DNA from: Ferroplasma sp. | Lineage (GTDB): Archaea > Thermoplasmatota > Thermoplasmata > Thermoplasmatales > Thermoplasmataceae | Length of the DNA stretch: 64,000 bases | NCBI RefSeq assembly: GCF_031200575.1 | Contig: NZ_CP133597.1 | Span: forward strand, 930,001-994,000 | Reading direction: 5' to 3' | Shown here: positions 53,740-63,380 of the stretch, in pieces | How positions within the stretch are numbered: position 1 is the stretch's first letter | How the letters are laid out: each line of letters opens with the position of its first letter | The notes under the pieces: generated by a model | Database searches by the model: none | The model's input: the letters and a program-made list of their open reading frames with translations, nothing else | Told to the model about the DNA's origin: nothing | Program-made: the position numbers and the translations under genes

Positions 53740-54915
53740 TTATTTGATAGCATATTTTAAAGATCGTGTACCATATTCTGTGTATTTATAAAGGGTACCT
53801 CTTGTTGAACATCTCCTTAATCTCATCATTGCATTTATAGCATCTCTCATCTTCCTGAATGCATGCTTTGAATTGAACTCTATTGACTTCAAATAAAACA
53901 TCTTCATTGCAGAGTCCTCGTCAGGGAATGATGATATTACCTTTACCCTCCTTCTTATCTCACCATTCAATCTCTCTATCTCATTTGTAGATTTAAGCGA
54001 ATTCCTTATTTTGGAAGGATAATCATAGAATCTCAATAACTGCCCCAGCTTTCTCTCAGTATTGTATATTACATTGGGATATCTGCCATTCCACTTATCC
54101 TTAATTTCATTGAATCTTGCTATTGCCTCCTGCTTATTGCCGTATTTAAACATTTTATTTGCATCCTCTATTATTTCCATATCCTTTTCCTTTACCTTGG
54201 ATTTCAATCCCCTTGCATAGTGTATTGTGCATAGCTGGAAATCACTTCCAGGATATATCTTCATTACCTCCTCATCTAAATCTGTAATGCCATCTGCTAT
54301 GAACAGTAATGATTCCTTCAATCCCCTTCTGTACAGATCCTCTAATACATCCTTGTAGTTATTATGTGATTCCTTTATGGTTAAATAGAATCCCAATATC
54401 TCATACTCTCCTGATTCCTTAATACCTAATGCAAATATTACAGGCTCCATGTCCACAGTTTCCCTTCTCAGATAGAAGAACAATCCATCCAGCATTACAG
54501 CTATGTACCTTTTGTCAAGCTTTCTATTTACAAACTAATTTACTTCTTCCGATGCCAGGTCTGTTATTCTGGATATTGATGATGGAGAATACCTGTTATT
54601 CAATACATCCTTCAATATGGCAGATATTCGCCTTGTGGATACTCCATTTGAGTACATTGAGGTTATCAGTTCCTCAAGGCCTACCCTGTTATTATCTATT
54701 ACTGCACTGTGGAATGTATTATCCCTGTTCCTTGGCACTGATAATTCCTTTAATTCACCGTGTTTGGTCTTTAAATTCCTTTTATAGAAGCAATTCTTTA
54801 TTCCTGGATTCTCCTCTAAATATTGGTCATGCTCTATTCTCATAAGTGCTTCCAGCTTTTCTTTAACTGTCTGTTCTATTATATCTTCTACATTCGATAT
54901 GTTTATATTGTCATA
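53740..54915 (-). pseudogene. IS256-family transposase interrupted by one in-frame TAG
   Basis: The N-terminal part includes 'MRIEHDQYLEENPGIKNCFYKR', 'ELKELSVPRNRDNTFHSAVI' and 'TSMYSNGVSTRRISAILKDVL'. After TAG at 54535-54537 the same frame continues 'FVNRKLDKRYIAVMLDGLFFYLRR' (first catalytic Asp), 'LLFIADGITDLDEEV' (second Asp), 'TIHYARGLKSKV' and 'RNSLKSTNEIERLNGEIRRR' (Glu), the Mutator/IS256 DDE set. The frame extends to about 54915 upstream but lacks a clear start codon there, a possible second lesion. The closing codons lie at and beyond the left inverted repeat. Confidence 0.88.
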
Positions 54916-55038
54916 TTCAATATTTTATTACCTCCTTTTTGTTCAAAAGAGGTATTTCTCCCTGTTATTTAATGATCATTTCTTATTAACATGGGAATTA
55001 TATTTACACAAAATATGGTACACAACCTTTTAAATATT
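53751..55038 (-). mobile_element. Inactive IS256-family element
   Basis: The inverted repeats GTGTACCATATTCTGTGTA (53766-53784) and TACACAAAATATGGTACAC (55005-55023) match at 18 of 19 positions, and weaker similarity continues about 15 nt outward on each side. They bracket the interrupted transposase. The outer limits are therefore approximate. No target duplication was found. It lies just upstream of a decayed ATPase gene. Confidence 0.7.
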
Positions 55039-55063
55039 AGGTTGTAAACAAATTATGATAATT

Positions 55064-56429
55064 ATGTTACAACAATTTATTGACGGAACTCAGGAATTGA
55101 AAGTACTTGAAAGCAAATTCCAGGAAATCAGAAAATAGATGATAATTATTTATGGAAGGCGATGAATTGGAAACAATGACTTAATAAAAAAAATTTATTG
55201 AGAATAAAAGACATATATACCATTTATATACACAGGACAGTATTAATAAAAATATTGATGAATTGAAGTTAGAGTTTGCATCTATAACCAGAAAAGCCTA
55301 TTTCGCTGACCTGCAAGCCGATTTTATAACATGTTTAGATATTTTATCAACGAAATCAAATCAGAAAAAATAATTATTGTACTTGATGAATTTCCTAATT
55401 TACTGGGATTAATGCCGGGTATTGTTTCAGTAGTTCAAAAAATATATGATGAATTGATGGATAAATCGTTGCTATATATATTACTGTCAGGTTCGAGTAT
55501 CAGCATGATGGATGAGCTATTGAGTTATAATCACCCTTATATTGAAGAATAACCGGCAGTCTTAGGCTTTCAACATTTGGGATCGGGGAGGCCAGACATT
55601 TTTATAACCACAATTTTGAGGAACTGATAAAGTTATACTCCATATTCGGAGGTTTTCCGTTTTATCTTTCTCTTGTTGATAATAATATGAGTGTTGAGGA
55701 CAATATAATAAGCAAGATAATGACAAAACGTGAAATATTATATGAAGAACCGAAAATACTTCTCAAGGAAGAGTTTAGAGAGCCACGTGTTTATGAACTT
55801 ATTCTGATGTATATATCGATGGGTTATAACACACATGACAGGCGGGAAAATGCGATACATATGGATAAGGGGAACATTTCAGGATACCTTGAAACACTTA
55901 TTTCTTTACGCCTCGTTGATTATGTATTCCCCATGAACATGGAACGTAGGGGGTATATGAAATAAAGTACTATTTTCTGAACTTTTATCATAGGTTTGTT
56001 TATCCGAATTTATCAGTGCTCGAGATAGATCAAACAGACAGTATAATGGGTGTAATCAAAAATGATTTGAATAATTATTACAGGCATGCTTTTGGAAAAA
56101 TAGTTATTGAGATGATAAGATCTGGCATTATAAAACTCCTATTTATCCATAGAGGTGTTAAAAGATTCTGGAAAAAGGATGTTGAAATAGACGCAGTTGC
56201 TGTGAATGAGGAGACCGGAGGCATTTGCTTTATAGAATGCAAATTTTCAGATAATGTAGACGGTATTCAGATCTATCACAACTTAAAATATAAGTCTATA
56301 TCAGTTGATTTTAGAAGCAACAAAGAATATTATATGGTAATTGCGAAGTCATACAGAACCAGAAGTGAGGATTCAATTAATCTTGATTTTCAGGAACTGG
56401 ATAAACTTACCCGAAAAGTTGATAAATAA
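55064..56429 (+). pseudogene. Decayed archaeal ATPase of the DUF234-associated family
   Basis: Pieces in several frames make one recognisable protein: 'QQFIDGTQELKVLESKF', a ruined Walker A ('IIIYGRR' then 'IGNNDLIKKF'), Walker B 'SEKIIIVLDEFPNLLGL', 'LLYILLSGSSISMMDELLSY', 'LYSIFGGFPFYLSLVD', then a helix-turn-helix and the C-terminal DUF234 nuclease-like part with 'KDVEIDAVAVNEETGGICFIECKFSDN' (D, ExK). Stops and frameshifts are near 55136, 55155, 55320, 55550, 55620 and 55965. Such ATPases are abundant, fast-evolving and often mobile in archaea. Confidence 0.85.
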
Positions 56430-56497
56430 AAATTCGTGATCTCCTTTCATTTATGTTGCTTCCTGATCAATGAGTTGAATGTGGCTTAATTCAAAAT

Positions 56498-57256
56498 CTA
56501 TAGTACTACGTCCTGAAAAGGCATTATTATATCATCCTCTTTACGTGCTGCGAGAATTCCAAGTGTCTCGTTTGTCAGATGGATTGGCACCAGTTTTTTA
56601 GCATGGCTTTCCCTGAATCCCTTCATTGCAGAGGAGTATGTAGAATGTTTCCAGAATTCTGCAATTTTGTAATCATTATCAGGGTAAGTCATTTCATGGA
56701 AGAACAGATCCGCATATTCACCCACTTTTGCTATATTTTCATTATAGGCAGTATCTCCTGTATATGCAATAATATGGCCCTGGTATTCAATTCTGTACAT
56801 GTTATCTGGAATAGCATGATATCCAGGGAAGGTTTCTATATAATCCTGTTCACTCTTCTCTATGAATTTTGCCTTTAGTTCATAAACCTCTCTACCGTCA
56901 TTGATTTCCACATAATTAGCAGTTATCCTGAATTTCTCATTATCAGGTGTATTATAAAGCTGGAGTATTCTTTGAGTATTCTTTTTGATTCCAGGAGGAC
57001 CTATGATTGTTAATTCATCCTTTATGTTTCTTGACCCCCTATACCACAGAATTTCGGGAAGTCCACCAAAATGATCCAGATGCATGTGGCTTATCAAAAT
57101 CTTATCAAGTTTTCCCGGGTCTATTCCTGATTCCAGCATAGACTCAATTGTATGTGGGCCGCAATCAAGTAATATCTGCCTATCAATAATTATGGATACA
57201 TTCCTTCTTCCGGCCTCTATATGCGAAGACCAGTTTCCCATAAATTTTATTTCCAT
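56498..57256 (-). CDS. MBL-fold metallo-hydrolase (RNase Z-like)
   Basis: 252 residues. The metal site 'ISHMHLDHFGGLPE' (HxHxDH, about 55-67), 'IAYTGDTAYNENI' (Asp), 'FFHEMTYPDN' and 'LVPIHLTNE' (final His) are all present, and the order is like RNase Z/ElaC-type enzymes. It is shorter than RNase Z (about 300) and lacks its flexible arm, so another phosphodiesterase or hydrolase role is possible. It is convergent with the ATPase pseudogene. Confidence 0.85.
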   Translation of the reverse strand: MEIKFMGNWSSHIEAGRRNVSIIIDRQILLDCGPHTIESMLESGIDPGKLDKILISHMHLDHFGGLPEILWYRGSRNIKDELTIIGPPGIKKNTQRILQLYNTPDNEKFRITANYVEINDGREVYELKAKFIEKSEQDYIETFPGYHAIPDNMYRIEYQGHIIAYTGDTAYNENIAKVGEYADLFFHEMTYPDNDYKIAEFWKHSTYSSAMKGFRESHAKKLVPIHLTNETLGILAARKEDDIIMPFQDVVL

Positions 57257-57380
57257 TTATTCACCATTTATTTTATAAAAATTGCATGACAATAGTTAAT
57301 AATTTCCACTATAATTAATATATAACTATATACTGTATATAAATTCAGATAATGTAATGATAATGTACTATTTTTATAAA

Positions 57381-57857
57381 TTATTGCTTTATATATTTTA
57401 TCATATCATCTGATATTCCTGTTTCCCTCATATATATGTCTATCCCAGAGGATTCTATAATTTCCAGGGCTGCTTTTATATCATTTTCAGCTATCTCTGG
57501 TTCAAGTTTTTTCCATAAAGGAAAGACCAGCTTTTCTTCCCGGGAATTGTGAAATGTAAGCGTTTTATAAAAAAGCGGAACTCTTTCTTCATATAGAGGA
57601 TTTTCTCCGGATTTCCATTTCATAAGATTTGTGTACAGTTTATCCAGGAGTTTATGATCAGCGATCATGCCATCTATCGATTTTTTTGTTTCATAGTCTC
57701 CAAGTGTCAGCAGTTCAGGAAATACTATTTTTTCTTCTATGCCTACATGTATGTCCATGAGAAATATCCTGAATTCCATCATATTAATAATTTCATGGTC
57801 TTCAGATTTAATTCTCAGAGCAGAATGGTCTATCATCAGCAACTCTACAGCATCCAT
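57381..57857 (-). CDS. Hemerythrin-like (HHE) protein
   Basis: 158 residues, all helical. The di-iron ligand pattern is visible: 'LMIDHSALR' (about 10), 'MDIHVGIEEKIVFPEL' (His, Glu), 'MIADHKLLDKLY' and 'TFHNSREEKLVFPLW' (His, Glu). The family binds O2 or NO or protects from them, or stores iron; for an iron-rich acid habitat any of these fits. It lies between the MBL-fold gene and the intact IS256 element. Confidence 0.85.
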   Translation of the reverse strand: MDAVELLMIDHSALRIKSEDHEIINMMEFRIFLMDIHVGIEEKIVFPELLTLGDYETKKSIDGMIADHKLLDKLYTNLMKWKSGENPLYEERVPLFYKTLTFHNSREEKLVFPLWKKLEPEIAENDIKAALEIIESSGIDIYMRETGISDDMIKYIKQ

Positions 57858-57924
57858 AGAAAATAATATAGTAAACTAATATTAAAGCTATTATAAGATC
57901 ATTATCGATAATGTAATATGTTTA

Positions 57925-59150
57925 CTGTAAATTCAAATGACTCTTTACCATTATCCTTAATCAACCTCCATATTTATGTATTTCCTTAACAGCCATTCCT
58001 CATTGATGTCCATTGCTATTGAAACAACCAATCTCATCAATGAATCACTATTGGGAAATGCACCTATATTTCTTGTCCTTCTCTTCAATTCCCTATTGAA
58101 TCTCTCTGTTACATTGTTTGTATGAAGTTTCCTGCTATGTTCTCCAGGGAATGATATGTATGAATATAATGAATCATACCATTTATAGAACATGTCAATG
58201 GATTTATCAAGATTCATTTCCTCTATTCGAGCTATTGCTATATTAAACAGTGATTCATCCATTAATGCCTCTGACACTATTTTTGATATATTCTTCCACT
58301 GTTCCTTTCCCATGGTCTTTCTTAAATTCTTAAGGAAATGGAAATGGCAGTACTGCCATAATGATCCTGGAAATGACTCTTTAACTGCATTCATTATCCC
58401 CTTATGGCCATCTGATATTACCAGTTGTACTCCTGTCAATCCCCTTTCCTTGAGTTTAAAGAAGAAATTATTCCAGTCCATCCCGTCCTCTGAATTGTAT
58501 ATGTCCATTGATAGGAGCTGCCTTATTCCATTGCTGTTTACACCTATTGATGTGTATAATGCCATTGATTTATATTTGCTGTTTTCCCTTACCTTAAAGT
58601 ATGTAGCATCTATGTACAGGTATTTTATTTTATCATCTATCCCTGTTTCTAAGAATTCCTTAACCTTGGCATCAAGATCCTTATTCAGTGATGATACATA
58701 CTCAGGCGATACATTTATACCTAGATTACTTATTATACTGTTAACAGACCTGGTTGATATCCCATTAATATATGACTCAACTATTACAGAGTTTAAAGCC
58801 TTTTCAACAGTGGAGTATTTGTCAAATACCTTAGTTGTAAAAGATCCTGACCTTATATCAGGCTTGTCTAATATTAGTTCTCCATCTAATGTCTTTAATT
58901 TTCTCTTCTTGTAACCATTCCTGTATCCTGTTCTTTTATTGTTCCTTTCATATTTATCAGCATTTAATTGTTCAATGGCCTCCTGATCCATTACATTGTT
59001 TAAAAACCATGTAATCAATTCTTTCTTTCCCTCTTTTCTATCATTTATGAAAAGCTTTATTAGTTCTTCTATACTTATTAATTGACTCTTTGCATTTGTC
59101 ATTTTGTTTACCTCATTATGATATTGCAAAGAGTCATTTTAAATTTACAG
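57925..59150 (-). mobile_element. Intact IS256-family insertion sequence
   Basis: The imperfect inverted ends are CTGTAAATT-CAAATGACTCTTT (from 57925) and the complement AAAGAGTCATTTT-AAATTTACAG (to 59150), about 25 bp with one or two mismatches and one indel. They flank one intact transposase gene. No direct target repeat was visible at the outer edges, so either the ends are a few bases off or flanking DNA has changed. It belongs to a different subgroup from the broken copy at 53751-55038, since the ends differ. Confidence 0.8.
57957..59102 (-). CDS. IS256-family transposase
   Basis: 381 residues from ATG at 59102 (MTNAKSQLISIEEL); a frame to 59129 would start inside the inverted repeat. 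DDE residues are visible: 'YLYIDATYFKVREN' (Asp, about 190), 'LVISDGHKGIMNAVKESFPG' (Asp, about 250) with 'WQYCHFHFLKNLRK', and 'TNNVTERFNRELKRRTRNIGAFP' (Glu). N-terminal 'KYERNNKRTGYRNGYKKRKLKT' binds DNA. The whole frame is intact, so the element may be active. Confidence 0.93.
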   Translation of the reverse strand: MTNAKSQLISIEELIKLFINDRKEGKKELITWFLNNVMDQEAIEQLNADKYERNNKRTGYRNGYKKRKLKTLDGELILDKPDIRSGSFTTKVFDKYSTVEKALNSVIVESYINGISTRSVNSIISNLGINVSPEYVSSLNKDLDAKVKEFLETGIDDKIKYLYIDATYFKVRENSKYKSMALYTSIGVNSNGIRQLLSMDIYNSEDGMDWNNFFFKLKERGLTGVQLVISDGHKGIMNAVKESFPGSLWQYCHFHFLKNLRKTMGKEQWKNISKIVSEALMDESLFNIAIARIEEMNLDKSIDMFYKWYDSLYSYISFPGEHSRKLHTNNVTERFNRELKRRTRNIGAFPNSDSLMRLVVSIAMDINEEWLLRKYINMEVD

Positions 59151-59316
59151 CAAAAGAATTACATTATCTCATTATCCTGCATAATGTATTTTGTTCATAT
59201 TGGCAAAATAGAAAAATATAATTTACCCCACAGTAAATTTATTGATCACATAATATTACTATTCTGTAGTGCTGGTAACGCCAGAAACTATTTAGTAAAG
59301 GCAATAATATTATATC

Positions 59317-60165
59317 ATGAATTTTAAGGAATTCGGGAATACCGAACAAAAGTTGTCAGCTTTGGGAATAGGGACATGGGATATAGGGAATAACGTAAAA
59401 GAAAATGTGGACTCAATAAAATTTGCCATAGACAATGGAATTAATTTTATTGACACAGCAGAAATGTATGGTACCGAGCCCGTGGTTGCCAGAGCTATAA
59501 AGGGATATGACAGGTCAGGACTTTTCATTGCAACCAAGGTATGGCCAGATCATTTCAGCCATGATGCTGTTATAAAATCATGTAATGATAGCCTCAAAAA
59601 ACTGGAAACCGATTATATAGATCTATACCAGTTACACTGGCCCAGCAGGACCATTCCAATAGGCGAAACCATGAAGGCCATGGAGGAGCTGAAAGACCAG
59701 GGTAAGATACGCTATATCGGTATAAGTAATTTTTCTGTAGATCAGACTAAGGAAGCAATGGAAAGTATGAATAAATATAAGATCGCATCCAACCAGGTTG
59801 AATACAGTATGGTTACCAGAGATATAGAACGTTCCGGTATTTATGATTTCTGCAGGAGTAATAAAATTGCTGTGATTGCCTACAGTCCACTATCACACGG
59901 AAAAATATTCTCTAAAAAGACAATGATAGACGAACTGTCCAAAATTGGCACCCATTATGGCGCTACAGCCTCGCAGATGGCACTGGCATGGTTAATGAAT
60001 AAGGATAATGTATTTCCGATTCCAAAGGCAACTAACGGGACCCACATGAAAGAAAATATAGCCAGTACAGAAATAAGGATAAACCCAGAGGACATGAAAA
60101 AAATGGATGCAATGGAGGCAAAATATTATGAGGATTCAATAGCTTCCAGGCACAGTTCAAACTAA
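59317..60165 (+). CDS. Aldo/keto reductase
   Basis: 282 residues, TIM-barrel NADPH oxidoreductase. Catalytic tetrad: Asp and Tyr in 'NFIDTAEMYG', Lys in 'IATKVWPDH', His in 'YQLHWPS'. 'IRYIGISNFS', 'NQVEYSMV', and 'VFPIPKATNGTHMKENI' form the cofactor site. It probably reduces aldehydes or sugars. It is the first gene after the IS256 element and has its own AT-rich upstream region. Confidence 0.92.
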   Translation: MNFKEFGNTEQKLSALGIGTWDIGNNVKENVDSIKFAIDNGINFIDTAEMYGTEPVVARAIKGYDRSGLFIATKVWPDHFSHDAVIKSCNDSLKKLETDYIDLYQLHWPSRTIPIGETMKAMEELKDQGKIRYIGISNFSVDQTKEAMESMNKYKIASNQVEYSMVTRDIERSGIYDFCRSNKIAVIAYSPLSHGKIFSKKTMIDELSKIGTHYGATASQMALAWLMNKDNVFPIPKATNGTHMKENIASTEIRINPEDMKKMDAMEAKYYEDSIASRHSSN

Positions 60166-60307
60166 CAGGCTCTCTTTAAGTATTATTAGCAGAGATATAC
60201 TTATTTTAGGTTTATTTTAACTCCTAAGGCGTAGCCCAATAGGTTATATACGTTAGAATGCTGGTTCAATAGAAAAGCATAACTAATAAAAAGCCTTTCA
60301 ATTATTT

Positions 60308-61264
60308 ATGAGAATTCTGGTTGTGGGTGTGAATAACTTTGGACAGATGCATCTGTCTGCAATAAAAAATATGGACATCAGCATAGTTGAGAGAAAACCC
60401 GAGGTCATAGAAAAATCCCGGGAAAAATTCAAAATAAGTTCAGTGTACAGCAGCTATGATGAGGCGCTTAATGATAGGTTCGATATTGTTGATTTAATAG
60501 TACCTCATTACCTTCACCGGGAAATGGCAATGAAGGCCATGGAAATGGGTAGCAATGTTCTCCTTGAGAAACCTATTGCCACGTCTATAAAAGACGCTGA
60601 GGATCTGATCACTGCTTCCAGGAAATTCAATGTAAAATTTATGGTTGCAGACCAGTACTATTTTGACCCATCTGTAAGGGAAGCTGTAAAAATAATCAAA
60701 AGAGGGGATATAGGCAATCCAGTATCAATTGTTGTCAGGGATCAGAGGTATTATACACATAGGGGCTGGAGAACAAAAAGCGGGGACATGGGGGGCGGGT
60801 CGCTCATTGACGGCGGAATCCATTTTATCGATACTCTCCTGAATTTTGGAGGAGATTATGACAGCGTAGATGGAATCAGCAGGCATGGCGGTTCTTCACT
60901 TCAAGGGGAGGACACCACTACCGCAATTTTTAAATTCAAAAATGGAAGTACAGGCATGTTCTTCTATACGTGGGCATACAGGGACCCACCGGTAGTTCCG
61001 GCCTTTGAGGTTATAGGAGATAATGGATCTTTATATGAAGATCCAGCATCAAGAACAGATTGGGGAATTGATACGCCGGTCAGGACAGTCTACGGTGACC
61101 TGATCCTTAACGGAAAGAAACGCAATATAAAAAAATATGATGTGTATGAGAAAGAAATAGGGGAATTCGCAAGAAGCGTACAGCACGACACTCCAGTTCC
61201 ATTCCCTCCAGAAACTGCACTAAGGGATTTAAAAGCAGTGCTGAAAATATACGGGATGTCCTAA
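60308..61264 (+). CDS. Gfo/Idh/MocA-family oxidoreductase
   Basis: 318 residues. The N-terminal Rossmann fold is 'ILVVGVNNFGQMHLSAI'; 'NVLLEKPIATSIKDAEDLI' is the EKP motif of the family; and 'GGGSLIDGGIHFIDTLLNFGG' carries the catalytic His. The C-terminal domain is a beta-sheet dimerisation part. NAD(P)-dependent oxidation of a sugar or polyol derivative is typical. The upstream gap has no gene. A 272-nt gap follows (61265-61536), with no supported gene. Confidence 0.87.
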   Translation: MRILVVGVNNFGQMHLSAIKNMDISIVERKPEVIEKSREKFKISSVYSSYDEALNDRFDIVDLIVPHYLHREMAMKAMEMGSNVLLEKPIATSIKDAEDLITASRKFNVKFMVADQYYFDPSVREAVKIIKRGDIGNPVSIVVRDQRYYTHRGWRTKSGDMGGGSLIDGGIHFIDTLLNFGGDYDSVDGISRHGGSSLQGEDTTTAIFKFKNGSTGMFFYTWAYRDPPVVPAFEVIGDNGSLYEDPASRTDWGIDTPVRTVYGDLILNGKKRNIKKYDVYEKEIGEFARSVQHDTPVPFPPETALRDLKAVLKIYGMS

Positions 61265-61536
61265 TACAGAAATCACCACTATTTTTATACCAGGAGCTAC
61301 CTATTTCTTTTTCCAATTCCTGGTTCTTACGTATTTTATGCCAGGAATTCTCTATTTATGGAAAGAATACAGTAACCTTAACGCATTGGATAAATATATA
61401 CCATGGAAATGCATAAAGCATATTATTTCAAATAAATAATAGTTTACTATGCAATAGAATAAGCAATCTATTTTAAGTTATCCTGTCCATATGTAAATTT
61501 CAAAAAGGTTAAATATTCTTTGTTATATTAGTAATT

Positions 61537-62208
61537 ATGCAGCAATCGGATTTTTATGGAGAAATAAAGAAAGTTGTAAAGGGACACGAGGCCACTGATA
61601 ATGACTTCATAAACAGATTCGCCAGAGGGGAAATTTCTGATGATGAGTTTATCAGGTTTTCAATTGAGTTCTATCACTTTACAAGGGAATGGCCTGAAAT
61701 TCTTGCCAAATTGCTTGTCAGCACGGAAAATGAAAACGATGCCTATGAACTAACAGGCATACTGGTATCAGAGCTTGGAAGCGGAGATTCCGGTAAGAGG
61801 CATGAACTTTTATACAGAAGATATCTTCGGTCTATTGGGCTTAAGCCGGAAGATCTGGTAAAGAGAACACAGCTTCCAACCACAAAAGCGTGGCTTGACG
61901 GGATGCGTGAATATTTTTCATCTGATCATGCCAATGCCCTTGGAGCTGAATTCGCCCTTGAAAATATGGCCATACCTATGTGGGATAAACTGTTACCTGG
62001 ATTGAAAATAATGAAAGAAAGAAAATATAAGGATATGGACATGCTGTACTTTACATTCCACAGGGAACTCGAATCCACTCATGAAGATGCCATGGAGAAC
62101 GTCATCGGTGTGCATAGCAATGACCAGAAGGATAAATTTATAGAGAGTGCGAAGGGCATACTTGAACTTGAGAAGAATTTCTGGCTGGGACTCTCAGACA
62201 AAAAATAA
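61537..62208 (+). CDS. Haem-oxygenase-like di-iron protein (TenA/PqqC fold)
   Basis: 223 residues, all alpha. 'FYHFTREWPEILAKLLV', 'ELGSGDSGKRHELLYRRYLRSIG', 'ALGAEFALENMAIPMWDKLLPGL' and 'FHRELESTHEDAMENVI' contain the Glu/His pattern (H-E-L-L, E-x-x-x-E, H-R-E-L-E-x-x-H) of the haem-oxygenase-like di-iron oxidase/TenA-PqqC superfamily. Reaction unknown. A TATA-like sequence lies upstream. It converges with the homogentisate dioxygenase gene, whose end is 26 nt away. Confidence 0.8.
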   Translation: MQQSDFYGEIKKVVKGHEATDNDFINRFARGEISDDEFIRFSIEFYHFTREWPEILAKLLVSTENENDAYELTGILVSELGSGDSGKRHELLYRRYLRSIGLKPEDLVKRTQLPTTKAWLDGMREYFSSDHANALGAEFALENMAIPMWDKLLPGLKIMKERKYKDMDMLYFTFHRELESTHEDAMENVIGVHSNDQKDKFIESAKGILELEKNFWLGLSDKK

Positions 62209-62234
62209 CAAAATTTAAGAATTTTTATAATTAA

Positions 62235-63380
62235 TTATTTCCCGGATTTCCAGGAATACTGGTAATTTTTGTCCTTTATGGATTCAGCCTTTTCTGTTGG
62301 CAGCAGCCATTTATAGGATTCAACCATTATTGCGACCTCGTCAGTTTTTTCGGCACCGATGCTCTTTTCAACCACTCCTGGCTGCGGGCCGTGTATTATT
62401 CCATGGACATGCATTGTAATGGATTTTTCTCCTATGCCTTTCCTGCTCATGAAATTCCCGGAAGAATAGAATATAAGCTCATCAGAATCTATGTTGTTAT
62501 GGTAGTAAGGCACTGGAATCGATCTTTCATGGAAATCGAAAAGCCTGGGAAGAAATGCCCCGATCATAAAGTGATCTGATTCAAATACCGTGTGAACAGG
62601 AGGTGGCATGTGGAGTTTTCCCACTATGGGGGCAAATTTATCTATGTTTATAGAAAAAGGATAAAGATAACCGTCATACCCCTCCAGGTCGAATACAGGA
62701 TAATTCCTTATCAAATTAAGGTAGTACTGTCCATAATCAACCCTTACGCGGAATACGCCTCTATTATCCTCTGGCTCAACAAATTCCGGTATCTGTATAT
62801 CCCTTGAATAATATGGCATTCCCTCTTTCAGCTGTCCGTATTTATTAATATAGCTCCTGGGTATGTCAATATGGTCAGTGGATATGGTAAAAAAGAAAAA
62901 TGATCGTTCGTTCATGATTGCCCTGTATGTTGTACCCTTCGGTATGTAAATAAAATCACCTGCTCTAAATTTTAATATACCAAAGGGCGACTGAATTGCA
63001 CCGGAACCGGATTGTACGAAAAATACCTCATCACAAAGTGCATTCCTGAAATACTCATCAGTATTTGCATCTGTATCTATTATCCCGGTACTTGTGGAGT
63101 TATTAAAGAAGAGGATCTGCCTACCAGTGTAGAAGTTATCCAGTTTGCCGAGTTCGCCGGTACGAAGATGCCTGTGTTCCATTAAATCCACAGGAGATAG
63201 TTTTTCCCTGTATTCTACCCCGGTGCTTTCAACTTCAGCGGGATCGAATTTATGGTAAAGCAAAGAATACCTCCCATCAAATGCATTGAGCCCGAATAGC
63301 TCCTCCTTCTGAATATGATCCCTATCATCATATGTGTGCCTCTGTTCAGGCACCATACCCCTCTTTACATAATAAACCAT
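62235..63380 (-). CDS. hmgA: Homogentisate 1,2-dioxygenase
   Basis: 381 residues. It opens the ring of homogentisate with Fe(II) and O2 to maleylacetoacetate, in tyrosine and phenylalanine breakdown. 'DEVFFVQSGSGAIQSPFGILKFRAGDFIYIPKGTTY' is the cupin core, and the iron site is in 'VPYYHNNIDSDELIFYSSGNF' (His, Glu) and 'MHVHGIIHGPQPG' (His). It is shorter than human/bacterial enzymes (about 430-445) mainly at the ends. The ATG follows the stop of the fumarylacetoacetate hydrolase gene directly. Confidence 0.92.
   Translation of the reverse strand: MVYYVKRGMVPEQRHTYDDRDHIQKEELFGLNAFDGRYSLLYHKFDPAEVESTGVEYREKLSPVDLMEHRHLRTGELGKLDNFYTGRQILFFNNSTSTGIIDTDANTDEYFRNALCDEVFFVQSGSGAIQSPFGILKFRAGDFIYIPKGTTYRAIMNERSFFFFTISTDHIDIPRSYINKYGQLKEGMPYYSRDIQIPEFVEPEDNRGVFRVRVDYGQYYLNLIRNYPVFDLEGYDGYLYPFSINIDKFAPIVGKLHMPPPVHTVFESDHFMIGAFLPRLFDFHERSIPVPYYHNNIDSDELIFYSSGNFMSRKGIGEKSITMHVHGIIHGPQPGVVEKSIGAEKTDEVAIMVESYKWLLPTEKAESIKDKNYQYSWKSGK

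Noticed and set aside
50825-54537. TAG read as pyrrolysine in the MFS and IS256 genes
   Set aside because: TAG ends ordinary genes in the window, no pyl genes or pyrrolysine-type context is visible, and the IS110 gene is broken by TAA, so simple nonsense mutations explain all three.
60222-60277. tRNA-like words (GGCGTAGCCCAATAGG and GGTTCAAT)
   Set aside because: D-arm and T-arm words are present, but no acceptor stem pairs and the space for an anticodon arm is too short. It may be a chance match or a very old remnant.
61337-61438. 33-codon frame between the Gfo/Idh gene and the haem-oxygenase-like gene
   Set aside because: No ribosome site, no recognisable pattern, and AT-rich composition gives such frames by chance.
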